From Thermodesulfobacteriales bacterium (GTDB lineage: Bacteria; Desulfobacterota_D; UBA1144; Nemesobacterales; UBA2774): a stretch of 25,708 nucleotides of DNA. Position numbers and translations under genes: made by a program. The stretch spans positions 1-25,708 of the forward strand of contig SPCL01000008.1 of NCBI GenBank assembly GCA_004525335.1. Reading direction: 5' to 3'. How positions within the stretch are numbered: position 1 is the stretch's first letter; each line of letters begins with the position of its first letter. This document shows positions 15,564-22,302 of the stretch, piece after piece. A model generated the notes under the pieces. It was not told where the DNA came from, did not search any database, and saw only the letters and a program-made list of their open reading frames with translations.

Positions 15564-16520
15564 ATGGAAGTCATCTCTCTAGATTTATCCTTAATTGATT
15601 CAGAAGATACAACTTTCTTAGTTGGACACAAAGAAAATTTATCCTTCCTACAAAGCTCTATTGAAGAAATAGGTCTCTTAAATCCTCCGATTCTAAGAGT
15701 TATTGGAGAGAAATATCAAATCATTTCAGGATGGAAGAGGATTCTCTCATGCAGAGAGCTCGGGCATTCCCAAACGTTGTGCAGGGTTTACGGATCCCAG
15801 GAAATAACCGATAAGGAATGTCTCAAAGTAATATACTATGACAACCGGGACGAAATATCCGATTTGGAGCTCTCAGAGCTCATAATGCTGTTTAGGGACC
15901 TATGCTCCTTAGATGATAAGGAGCTTATGGATAAAATTCTTCCTCTATTAGAAATACCTTCTAGTAGGAAGCACTTGGATAAATATTTGAGCCTTGCATC
16001 ACTAGATAAAGCCATAAAAGACGCATATTATGGTGATAAAATTACAATTGAGCAGTGTCAGATGCTAAGTGAGTTAACTTTTGATAATCAGCTCTCAATG
16101 TTAAATAATCTGCTTTTACAGTACAACCTAAATAACAATGAATCACGGCAGGTTATGCGAATTGTTGAAGAAATAGCTTTAAGAGACTTAAAGTCTATTT
16201 CTGAAGTCATCTCTTTTGCTGAAGATGCCATAAATACTGAAAATAAGGGTAAAAACGAGCTTAGACAAGAGCTAAGAAGAATGCGCTATCCTGAACTCAG
16301 CTCAGTAGAAGCAGAATTTAAGAAAGCTGTTCAAGATTTAAAACTACCCAATCAAATAAATCTTCTTATCAATCAGTTTTTCGAAGGCAATGATTTAGAA
16401 TTTAGGATCAAGGTAAAATCAACTGATGAACTATCACAAGCTTTACACTCTCTTGAAGGTTCACTAGGTTCAGGGGATATAGAGAAACTTCTTAACATTC
16501 TTAGAAAAGGCATTAATTAG
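15564..16520 (+). CDS. ParB-like DNA-binding protein (ParB/sulfiredoxin N-domain plus HTH)
   Basis: A 318-residue protein with a ParB N-terminal-like domain at residues about 5-80. Marks are L-Q-S-S-I-E-E-I-G-L-L-N-P-P-I-L-R, then Y-Q-I-I-S-G-W-K-R-I, in the place of the ParB 'G.RR' CTP-binding motif. A ParB/KorB-type helix-turn-helix follows: I-P-S-S-R-K-H-L-D-K-Y-L-S-L-A-S-L then Y-Y-G-D-K-I-T-I-E-Q-C-Q-M-L-S-E-L (about 131-171). The C-terminal third is helical and may dimerise. No ParA neighbour is present. It starts 4 nt after mlaD with no ribosome site of its own, so it appears to be translated by coupling within the mla operon. Homology to ParB-like folds is clear; its DNA target and whether it segregates DNA or regulates the operon are unknown. 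Confidence 0.85.
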   Translation: MEVISLDLSLIDSEDTTFLVGHKENLSFLQSSIEEIGLLNPPILRVIGEKYQIISGWKRILSCRELGHSQTLCRVYGSQEITDKECLKVIYYDNRDEISDLELSELIMLFRDLCSLDDKELMDKILPLLEIPSSRKHLDKYLSLASLDKAIKDAYYGDKITIEQCQMLSELTFDNQLSMLNNLLLQYNLNNNESRQVMRIVEEIALRDLKSISEVISFAEDAINTENKGKNELRQELRRMRYPELSSVEAEFKKAVQDLKLPNQINLLINQFFEGNDLEFRIKVKSTDELSQALHSLEGSLGSGDIEKLLNILRKGIN

Positions 16521-16708
16521 GTCTTATTTGTTTCTTCTCAAAGACGTCAATTAATAGTATCTTTTCTACAACTGTAATGCAGTATAGATTGTCTTTTTAG
16601 CTTCAAGCGTTATTGAAGTTTCTAGATTTAACTAGTTACAAAAATTATCTCTGTTAAACCATAAATAGTATTTAGAATAGTTAGGGTTTTACAGTTATAT
16701 ATATTAAT

Positions 16709-17578
16709 ATGGGATTAAATAGAAATTACATCGGCACAGAGTATAAGTCTGAAATAGATATTTGCGGAGAAGATGTTATAGCCTATGCCTCTGCCATAGG
16801 TGCCCAAAATTTGAAGTATATCAATAATAATGAACACAGTGACATTGCCCCTGCTTGCTTTTGTGTTACTTATGAGCTTCCGCTGATATATAAGATCTTA
16901 GAAGATTCAAATCTTCACGGTGATGAGGAGCAGCGTCAGAAAAATATGCTGATGCTGGTTCATGGTGACCAGTATATGCAATTTTATAGATCGATCAAAC
17001 CCGGCGACAAGATCACTTACAGTGCAAAAATAGAAGACATTGAGGATAAGGGTAGTGGTGAGGTCCTTAAAATTCATTTGCTTTCAATTAATCAAGATGG
17101 TGACAAAGTCGTTGAATCTGACTGGGGACTTTTTATAAGAGGGATAGGTAGCGGCAAAAGACCGGAAAGGAGAAGCCTTAAACCAGAATCCGCTTCAGAC
17201 CATCAGGAAAATTTATTTAGACATAGTATAAAGATCCCGCTTGATATCACTCATAGATATTCTAAAGCATCAAACGATATGAACCCTATACACTTAGATA
17301 ATGAGGTTGCAAAAAGGGCAGGGTTACCTGGAATTGTGGTTCATGGACTTTGCACTATGGCAATGACATCTGAGGGGATTATAAAAAGCTATCTGGACAA
17401 TAACTCAAGTGATTTAGTTTCTCTTGGCGTTCGTTTTTCAGCTCCTGTGTTTCCTGGAGATGAGCTTGAGATTGAAGGCTCTAAAACTTCACAGGAAAGT
17501 AAACTCGCTTTTCATGTAGTTAGAAAATCTGACGGCATAAAAGTCATCAGAGACGGAACTCTAGAAGTAAAAATATAG
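16709..17578 (+). CDS. MaoC-like double hot-dog hydratase/dehydratase
   Basis: A 289-residue protein with two hot-dog domains. Residues 1-150 match the MaoC_dehydrat_N (FAS1-like) half, with F-Y-R-S-I-K-P-G-D-K-I-T-Y as its marker. The C-terminal half holds the hydratase-2 motif Y-S-K-A-S-N-D-M-N-P-I-H-L-D-N-E-V-A-K-R-A-G (184-205), with catalytic D190 and H195, followed by I-V-V-H-G-L-C-T-M-A. Such enzymes hydrate enoyl-CoA or dehydrate 3-hydroxyacyl-CoA/ACP thioesters in fatty-acid or related metabolism. No Shine-Dalgarno; TATATA at 16696-16701 sits 7 nt before the ATG, fitting a leaderless transcript. Its stop lies 6 nt from the stop of hflX, which runs the opposite way. Confidence 0.92.
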   Translation: MGLNRNYIGTEYKSEIDICGEDVIAYASAIGAQNLKYINNNEHSDIAPACFCVTYELPLIYKILEDSNLHGDEEQRQKNMLMLVHGDQYMQFYRSIKPGDKITYSAKIEDIEDKGSGEVLKIHLLSINQDGDKVVESDWGLFIRGIGSGKRPERRSLKPESASDHQENLFRHSIKIPLDITHRYSKASNDMNPIHLDNEVAKRAGLPGIVVHGLCTMAMTSEGIIKSYLDNNSSDLVSLGVRFSAPVFPGDELEIEGSKTSQESKLAFHVVRKSDGIKVIRDGTLEVKI

Positions 17579-17584
17579 AACCGG

Positions 17585-19264
17585 CTATGCAGGATTAAGT
17601 TGAAGCTCGATCTTTGATTCGCCGGGGCTTGGGTCTACTAAGTCATCTAAGAGATTCTCCAAGAGTTTAATCACATCTGGAAGATTGGCTCTATCCTGTG
17701 CTGAAATAACCGGAGCATTGTAAGCTCTGCCAAGTCTCGTGGCAACTGGAAGTGTTGCCTTGTCTGATTTATTAAAAACCATTTGCTGAGGTACGTGATC
17801 ATAACCTGTGGACGCAAGTATTTTCTCAACAGATTCTATGCGTTCCTCCACCATGGGGTCGCTCGCATCAGCAATATGAAGAAGCAGTGATGACCCTCCA
17901 AGTTCTTCAAGTGTTGCTCTGAAAGCATTTACAAGCTCTTTGGGAAGCTCGCTAATAAATCCTACAGTGTCCGTTACCAATATTTGTCTGCCACTGGGGA
18001 GCCACATCTTTCTAGTCGTCGGGTTTAATGTTGAGAAGAGTTTGTTCTTCACGATAACACCGCTCTTTGTAAGGGCATTAAAGAGTGTTGATTTGCCTAC
18101 ATTTGTATAGCCTATAAAAGTTACGGTTGGAATTCCTGTGTCGTACCTTTTCTTTCTCGTATGCTCTCTGCGCTTACTAAGATTGTCAATTTGCTTCTCT
18201 AGTAGATCGATCTGTTTCCTGAATGTTCTTCTCTGCTCCTCAAGCTTCATCTCACCAGGACCCCTGGTTCCGATACCGCCTCCTAGCTGTGAGAGGTCAA
18301 CTCCTTGTCCTACTAAACGAGGTAGGTTGTATTTGAGCTGAGCAAGCTTTACTTGCAACTTTCCTTCGCTTGTAATTGCATGCTTTGCAAATATCTCGAG
18401 TATAAGCTGTGTTCTGTCCTGCACTTTTAAATTGGACTCGTCAGATATGGCTTTAACCTGAGCCGGGCTAAGCTCTACATCAAATATAATCTTCTCTGCC
18501 CCAAGGTGTTTAGCGGTTAAGATCACTTCATTAATTTTCCCCTTTCCGATCAAATATCTGGGGTCTATTTTCTTTCTGACCTGAATAGTTGTATCAAGTA
18601 CCGCTTTATTTGCAGATATGGCAAGCGATTTAAGCTCATTTATGGACTCTTCAGCTTCTGATCTGTAAGTTGTGGAAAATCCTACCAGCAGTACGCCTTC
18701 TTTATCACGTTCCTTTCCATGCTCATAGTATCCTCTTTGAAGCTCATTTTCTATATTGTCTATAAGCTCGTCACAGTTTTGATCGACTTGTCCTAAGTCA
18801 TGGTAGTTTATGATCTCCCATTTTTTCTCTTGTGGGTTAGGGGGGAGAATATATGCGAGCTTAAATTTCCCCGGCATACCTTCTTGTTTTATTTCCACAA
18901 GGCCGATCATGTCCAATCTTTCGTTAAGAAGTGTTACTAAGTCGGTCTGAGTGAATTCAGAGTTTTTAAGATGGGTATGGATTAATCTGTATCCCCTGAG
19001 TCTAAATGTAGATTCTCTTGAGCGGCCTAGCTCTTCATCAAACGGGAACTCGTGGCAGTCACCAATGAATATAAAAATTACTCTTCCCTTTCTATCTATC
19101 AGTAGGGAAATTCCTTTTTTAAGTTCATATGAGAGGTTTGTCAGAGTTCTAGCTAATTCTAAGGTTATGATTTCTTTAGGGGGAACTTTTCTTCTATAAA
19201 GCCTTTCAAGATTACTTATCTCACTTCTGGTTAGACCTGATGTCTTTCCGTAGATTTTTGGTAT
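17585..19264 (-). CDS. hflX: HflX ribosome-associated GTPase with ATA start codon
   Basis: About 559 residues. HflX splits stalled 70S ribosomes and binds GTP. The HflX domain includes D-P-R-Y-L-I-G-K-G-K and R-T-Q-L-I-L-E-I-F-A; then G-T-R-G-P-G-E-M-K-L-E-E-Q-R-R (about 332-346). The G domain shows G1 G-Y-T-N-V-G-K-S (385-392), G3 D-T-V-G-F (432-436) and G4 N-K-S-D (498-501). Residues 1-116 form the extension typical of longer HflX proteins: I-Y-G-K-T-S-G-L, L-E-R-L-Y-R-R-K-V-P-P, L-I-D-R-K-G-R-V, H-T-H-L. This conserved part has no ATG, GTG or TTG; AAGGAGG (complement of 19272-19278) sits 7 nt before ATA at 19264, and a TAA lies just upstream in frame. A conventional start at TTG 18916 would cut away conserved sequence. 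Confidence 0.95.
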   Translation of the reverse strand: MPKIYGKTSGLTRSEISNLERLYRRKVPPKEIITLELARTLTNLSYELKKGISLLIDRKGRVIFIFIGDCHEFPFDEELGRSRESTFRLRGYRLIHTHLKNSEFTQTDLVTLLNERLDMIGLVEIKQEGMPGKFKLAYILPPNPQEKKWEIINYHDLGQVDQNCDELIDNIENELQRGYYEHGKERDKEGVLLVGFSTTYRSEAEESINELKSLAISANKAVLDTTIQVRKKIDPRYLIGKGKINEVILTAKHLGAEKIIFDVELSPAQVKAISDESNLKVQDRTQLILEIFAKHAITSEGKLQVKLAQLKYNLPRLVGQGVDLSQLGGGIGTRGPGEMKLEEQRRTFRKQIDLLEKQIDNLSKRREHTRKKRYDTGIPTVTFIGYTNVGKSTLFNALTKSGVIVKNKLFSTLNPTTRKMWLPSGRQILVTDTVGFISELPKELVNAFRATLEELGGSSLLLHIADASDPMVEERIESVEKILASTGYDHVPQQMVFNKSDKATLPVATRLGRAYNAPVISAQDRANLPDVIKLLENLLDDLVDPSPGESKIELQLNPA

Positions 19265-19300
19265 GCGTACGCCTCCTTAGACGATTTAGTATATATAGTT

Positions 19301-19328
19301 AAGATATCAACTATGTAACCCGAGTCAA
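19301..19328 (-). promoter_or_regulatory. hflX promoter with overlapping inverted repeat
   Basis: On the minus strand TTGACT (complement of 19323-19328) and TATCTT (complement of 19301-19306) are 16 nt apart, placing the start of transcription near 19294 and a leader of about 30 nt before the AAGGAGG site. A 6-bp inverted repeat, ATAGTT at 19295-19300 and AACTAT at 19309-19314, brackets the -10 box and could be an operator. Both are seen; function is inferred. Confidence 0.5.
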
Positions 19329-19391
19329 GGGGGAGTTATATAATCTTTATCATAGAATGCAATTGTCCCGATCAGATAATGGGTCTAGATG

Positions 19392-20045
19392 TTATGCTGA
19401 AGGTTTATACTGGTTTATATTGAAAATCCAATCTCTTATAGCATCAATCATCCAATCTAGGAGGTTAGGAAAAAGCAACAAATTACCTTGAGTCATTTCT
19501 TCCTCAACGAGAACTAATGTACAATTTGAATATTCGTATGTTTCAGTTATGTCTGAAATAGCATTGTTGTGAACAATCATATTTCTAAAATTCAATAAAC
19601 CATTCCAAAGCTTATGTTGTTCTTCTTCAATTAAATCAATTTCTGCCGATTTCTCGAGTATATTCCTGAGATAAATTCGTCCGTTTCGCCTTGTAATTCC
19701 TCCTAGTTTAGTAGGATGAATTTTGTGATATTCTTTGGCTACATACTCAAAGCTAGACATTGAGGAAACGAATATAATTTTTTGTACTTGCTTAATACGT
19801 TGTCCATTTTCATCTTTGATTTGCTCAATTCTTTCATCAGATATACCTGGCTTGATTTTCGCATTCTTCCATAACTTCATATAAGAACTGAAGAGTTCAA
19901 TACCAATTACTAGATCGTTATGTATCATGTTAAAAACAGATATAGGTATCTGGTCTGATTGAATGTTTAATTCTTTACCAAGCTGTTCATTAATTTTGAC
20001 TGCATCTCCCCTCAATTGTTTAAATGCTTCTAGATATTCGCTCAT
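19392..20045 (-). CDS. HEPN-like helical protein
   Basis: A 217-residue, almost wholly helical soluble protein. Residues 150-160 read L-L-N-F-R-N-M-I-V-H-N, in which R154 and H159 form the R-x4-H motif of HEPN-superfamily RNases and nucleotide-binding domains, with Asn next to the Arg as is usual in active members. Earlier helices include S-S-M-S-S-F-E-Y-V-A-K-E-Y-H. It is low in GC, has no clear ribosome site, and stands alone between hflX and an oxidoreductase gene, which suggests acquired or defence-type DNA. No MNT nucleotidyltransferase antitoxin partner is visible nearby. HEPN is a motif-level inference; the specific family is not recognised. Confidence 0.75.
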   Translation of the reverse strand: MSEYLEAFKQLRGDAVKINEQLGKELNIQSDQIPISVFNMIHNDLVIGIELFSSYMKLWKNAKIKPGISDERIEQIKDENGQRIKQVQKIIFVSSMSSFEYVAKEYHKIHPTKLGGITRRNGRIYLRNILEKSAEIDLIEEEQHKLWNGLLNFRNMIVHNNAISDITETYEYSNCTLVLVEEEMTQGNLLLFPNLLDWMIDAIRDWIFNINQYKPSA

Positions 20046-20069
20046 TTTCTTGTTCTTAGTCTCCCTAAG

Positions 20070-20213
20070 TCACGGCTGTTGTAATGGACCAAGCATAGGC
20101 GCTTTAACAAGTTTTGCTATCCCGTAGAAAACAACTATACCATTTCCTCCGCAGTCAGGTGCCATCTGGATGCAACCTTCGTCTGTCATCGTAGCGACCA
20201 GGCATCTTTCCAC
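20070..20213 (-). CDS. Possible 47-residue small protein or gene remnant
   Basis: An open frame from GTG 20213 to TGA 20070, just upstream of the HEPN-like gene on the same strand. It reads E-R-C-L-V-A-T-M-T-D-E-G-C-I-Q-M-A-P-D-C, then G-G-N-G-I-V-V-F-Y-G-I-A-K-L. The composition looks protein-like (three Cys, a hydrophobic strand) but the ribosome site is weak (AAAGG 12 nt upstream) and no family is recognised. It could be a real small partner of the HEPN gene, a decayed fragment, or chance. Confidence 0.25.
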   Translation of the reverse strand: MERCLVATMTDEGCIQMAPDCGGNGIVVFYGIAKLVKAPMLGPLQQP

Positions 20214-20257
20214 ACTCTTTATCTGCCTTTAAGGGTCTATGTGATCGTATAAAATTC

Positions 20258-20285
20258 TTTACGTCCTGTTTTCACCGATTATAAT
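20258..20285 (+). promoter_or_regulatory. Promoter of the FAD/NAD(P) oxidoreductase gene (short-leader type)
   Basis: TTTACG at 20258-20263 and a perfect TATAAT at 20280-20285, 16 nt apart. Only 12 nt separate the -10 box from ATG 20298 and there is no Shine-Dalgarno, so the leader would be about 5 nt or absent. Confidence 0.6.
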
Positions 20286-20297
20286 AAGCTCTCAATT

Positions 20298-21548
20298 ATG
20301 GAGACAAAATATTTAATTCTCGGAGCGGGGGCGGCGTCAAGCTGGGCGGTGCGCGGGATTAGACAGGAAGATAAAGAGGGCGATATAACAATTGTCGGTA
20401 AAGAGCCGTATAGAACTTATTCTCTCCCACTACTATCAAAAGGCTTTATCCAGGGCCGTTATCCGGAAGATAAAATATTTACGGTAAAAGAGGACTTTTA
20501 CGATACTAACAAAGCTACATTTATCCATAGTAACGGAGCTTCTTCACTTAATACTAGTAAAAAAACAGTTGAGCTTGAAAATGGAGATGAGATAACATAT
20601 GAAAAACTTCTCATTTGCACCGGCGGCTCTCCCCTTAAATTTCAAATACCTGGGAGCGATCTAAGAAGAATTTACTATCTGAGAACACTTGACGATGCAA
20701 AGAGGATTAAAGCTGCAGCACAGAGTGCCCAAGAAGCAGTTGTGGTTGGAGGCAGTTTTATAGGTATTGAGCTATCGGCTGCTCTAAGAGAGTTAGGCCT
20801 ATCTGTGAAGTTATTAATGATGGAGAAATATCCCTGGCAGAATCTCGTTCCTGAGGAAATTGGCAAATATTTTACCAAGTTGATGAAGGAACACGGAGTA
20901 TCAATTTATGTAGAAGAGAAAGTGATTGAATTCGCCGGAGAAAACGGGCTTGCTAATTCGATTACTACTGAGAGTGGGGAAGTATTTGAAGGTGATTTAT
21001 TCGGCGTAGGGGTAGGGATAAGCCTTAATATAGACTTTTTAAAAGACTCAGGGATAGAGATTGGAAAGGGTGTAGTAGTGAACGAATATTTGGAAACAAA
21101 TGTTGCCGATATATATGCAGCCGGAGACATTGCTGAGTTTAATGATCTCATTCTAGGCACTTCACATCTTACAGGGCACATCGAAAACGCTCAATTCCAG
21201 GGACGCACGGCGGGCAGGAATATGGCGGGAGCGCATGAAGCATTCTCACAGGTTACTGCATACGACACAGAGATTTTTGGCACTATGCTAATGTTTATAG
21301 GAGCCTCACAATATGGCAATGAGCACATTATAAGAGGCAATACCGAAGAACCCTTAGGCTCTTTTTCGTTTAAAGATGGGAAGCTAGTAGGTGCATTACT
21401 AATAAAACCCGGAGGCAAAGAGATTAGAGCCGTTAGAGAGCTTATTGAATTAGCAGACAGTTCGTTGCTATACTATAAAGATGTTTTCAGCGATCCAAAT
21501 GGAGACTTGATGGGCCTGTTAAAAGAACTTAAGGACCCGGCATACTAA
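20298..21548 (+). CDS. FAD/NAD(P)-dependent oxidoreductase (ferredoxin/nitrite-reductase type flavoprotein)
   Basis: A 416-residue pyridine-nucleotide-disulfide-type flavoprotein. The first Rossmann motif is L-I-L-G-A-G-A-A-S-S-W-A-V-R-G-I (residues 6-21, FAD). The second is V-V-V-G-G-S-F-I-G-I-E-L-S-A-A-L (about 148-163, NAD(P)H). The FAD-closing motif is V-A-D-I-Y-A-A-G-D-I-A-E-F. There is no C-x4-C redox-active disulfide, so it is more like ferredoxin/rubredoxin reductases, AIF-like enzymes or NAD(P)H-nitrite reductase flavoprotein parts than disulfide reductases. The electron acceptor is unknown. A small hypothetical gene follows after only 4 nt and is probably co-translated. Confidence 0.92.
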   Translation: METKYLILGAGAASSWAVRGIRQEDKEGDITIVGKEPYRTYSLPLLSKGFIQGRYPEDKIFTVKEDFYDTNKATFIHSNGASSLNTSKKTVELENGDEITYEKLLICTGGSPLKFQIPGSDLRRIYYLRTLDDAKRIKAAAQSAQEAVVVGGSFIGIELSAALRELGLSVKLLMMEKYPWQNLVPEEIGKYFTKLMKEHGVSIYVEEKVIEFAGENGLANSITTESGEVFEGDLFGVGVGISLNIDFLKDSGIEIGKGVVVNEYLETNVADIYAAGDIAEFNDLILGTSHLTGHIENAQFQGRTAGRNMAGAHEAFSQVTAYDTEIFGTMLMFIGASQYGNEHIIRGNTEEPLGSFSFKDGKLVGALLIKPGGKEIRAVRELIELADSSLLYYKDVFSDPNGDLMGLLKELKDPAY

Positions 21549-21552
21549 GATT

Positions 21553-22053
21553 ATGAATGAGGATTTTGAAGATCAGATAATTTGTATTGCTCAAAACTAT
21601 TCGAATCAACAAGAACTTAAGTCCAAAGAACTGCAATCCGATCCGAACGATACACCTTATTTAAAAGCTATAGACCAACTTTTCTTAATATCTCAACAAG
21701 CCGTAAATGTCTTTAATTCTAATTCAAAATCAAATGTGTTATCCGCATATATGCTTCCTAAAGAATTTTTAGAGATGTTTTTAGAAATTCCAGGCAGGAG
21801 AGGGGGTTTTTGTATAATATCCCCGACCAAAATTGTTATATTTTTTGATGAAGAGTCTAATACAATTACCGTGATTGGAAAAATTAGAAACAAGCAGAGC
21901 GGAGTAAGTCAAAGTTCGGCTAAAGTTACGCAACTTCTCAAAGCCACATTTTTAACTAAACAAGGACAATATCAATACAAAGACAACACAGGAGGCGCTC
22001 TAGATCCTTATGATATAGTAGCTCTCCTTGTTAAGTGGGTTGTATCTGCTTAG
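21553..22053 (+). CDS. Hypothetical protein co-transcribed with the flavoprotein
   Basis: A 166-residue soluble protein with no recognised family. The N-terminal 50 residues are polar and helical. The middle has two strands, F-C-I-I-S-P-T-K-I-V-I-F-F-D-E and T-I-T-V-I-G-K-I-R (about 98-125), after a G-R-R-G-G turn. The end, D-P-Y-D-I-V-A-L-L-V-K-W-V-V, is an amphipathic helix. It starts 4 nt after the oxidoreductase stop without its own ribosome site, which suggests translational coupling. Its stop lies only 4 nt from the stop of a tiny minus-strand gene. Confidence 0.7.
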   Translation: MNEDFEDQIICIAQNYSNQQELKSKELQSDPNDTPYLKAIDQLFLISQQAVNVFNSNSKSNVLSAYMLPKEFLEMFLEIPGRRGGFCIISPTKIVIFFDEESNTITVIGKIRNKQSGVSQSSAKVTQLLKATFLTKQGQYQYKDNTGGALDPYDIVALLVKWVVSA

Positions 22054-22057
22054 TGGC

Positions 22058-22198
22058 TTAAGGTGTTAGCACAACATTTATAAGCATCATAAGTATAACA
22101 ATTGAGGCAATTAAAATAGGCACACCCATTATATACCAGAATGCTTCTCTTTCGTGCGGTTCGAGCGCTAACGGTGATTTCTTTTGTTCTTCACTCAT
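22058..22198 (-). CDS. 46-residue single-pass membrane microprotein
   Basis: ATG 22198 to TAA 22058 encodes a hydrophilic start (M-S-E-E-Q-K-K-S-P-L-A-L-E-P-H-E-R-E) followed by one 24-residue hydrophobic helix (W-Y-I-M-G-V-P-I-L-I then A-S-I-V-I-L-M-M-L-I) and a short tail. The layout is typical of small inner-membrane proteins that accompany larger complexes. A strong promoter (TTTACA, 16 nt, TATAAT) lies just in front, with the -10 box 10 nt before the ATG and no ribosome site in between, so it would be read from a very short leader. No named family is recognised. It is convergent with the preceding gene. Confidence 0.65.
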   Translation of the reverse strand: MSEEQKKSPLALEPHEREAFWYIMGVPILIASIVILMMLINVVLTP

Positions 22199-22208
22199 AG
22201 TGGCAGGA

Positions 22209-22236
22209 ATTATAACAACTCCTTATATTTTGTAAA
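22209..22236 (-). promoter_or_regulatory. Promoter of the 46-residue membrane protein
   Basis: On the minus strand TTTACA (complement of 22231-22236) and a perfect TATAAT (complement of 22209-22214) are 16 nt apart. The -10 box ends 10 nt before ATG 22198. Confidence 0.6.
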
Positions 22237-22266
22237 GTATGTTTTGTAAAGCATTTCCGTGTAAAT

Positions 22267-22295
22267 TTGCAAATATCCCTATTTTTCGTTAATTT
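22267..22295 (+). promoter_or_regulatory. Putative promoter of the radical SAM gene
   Basis: TTGCAA at 22267-22272 and TAATTT at 22290-22295 with a 17-nt spacer, ending 7 nt before GTG 22303. Both hexamers are imperfect. The position would give a leaderless message, matching the absence of a Shine-Dalgarno. Confidence 0.35.
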
Positions 22296-22302
22296 ATAAG
22301 AT

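Noticed and set aside
17578..17600. Possible bidirectional terminator between the MaoC gene and hflX
   Set aside because: Only 6 nt separate the two stops and no stable stem with a T-tract can be drawn.
22151..22170. GGTTCGAGC resembling a tRNA T-arm
   Set aside because: No matching acceptor or anticodon arm is present, and the bases belong to the 46-residue membrane protein gene.
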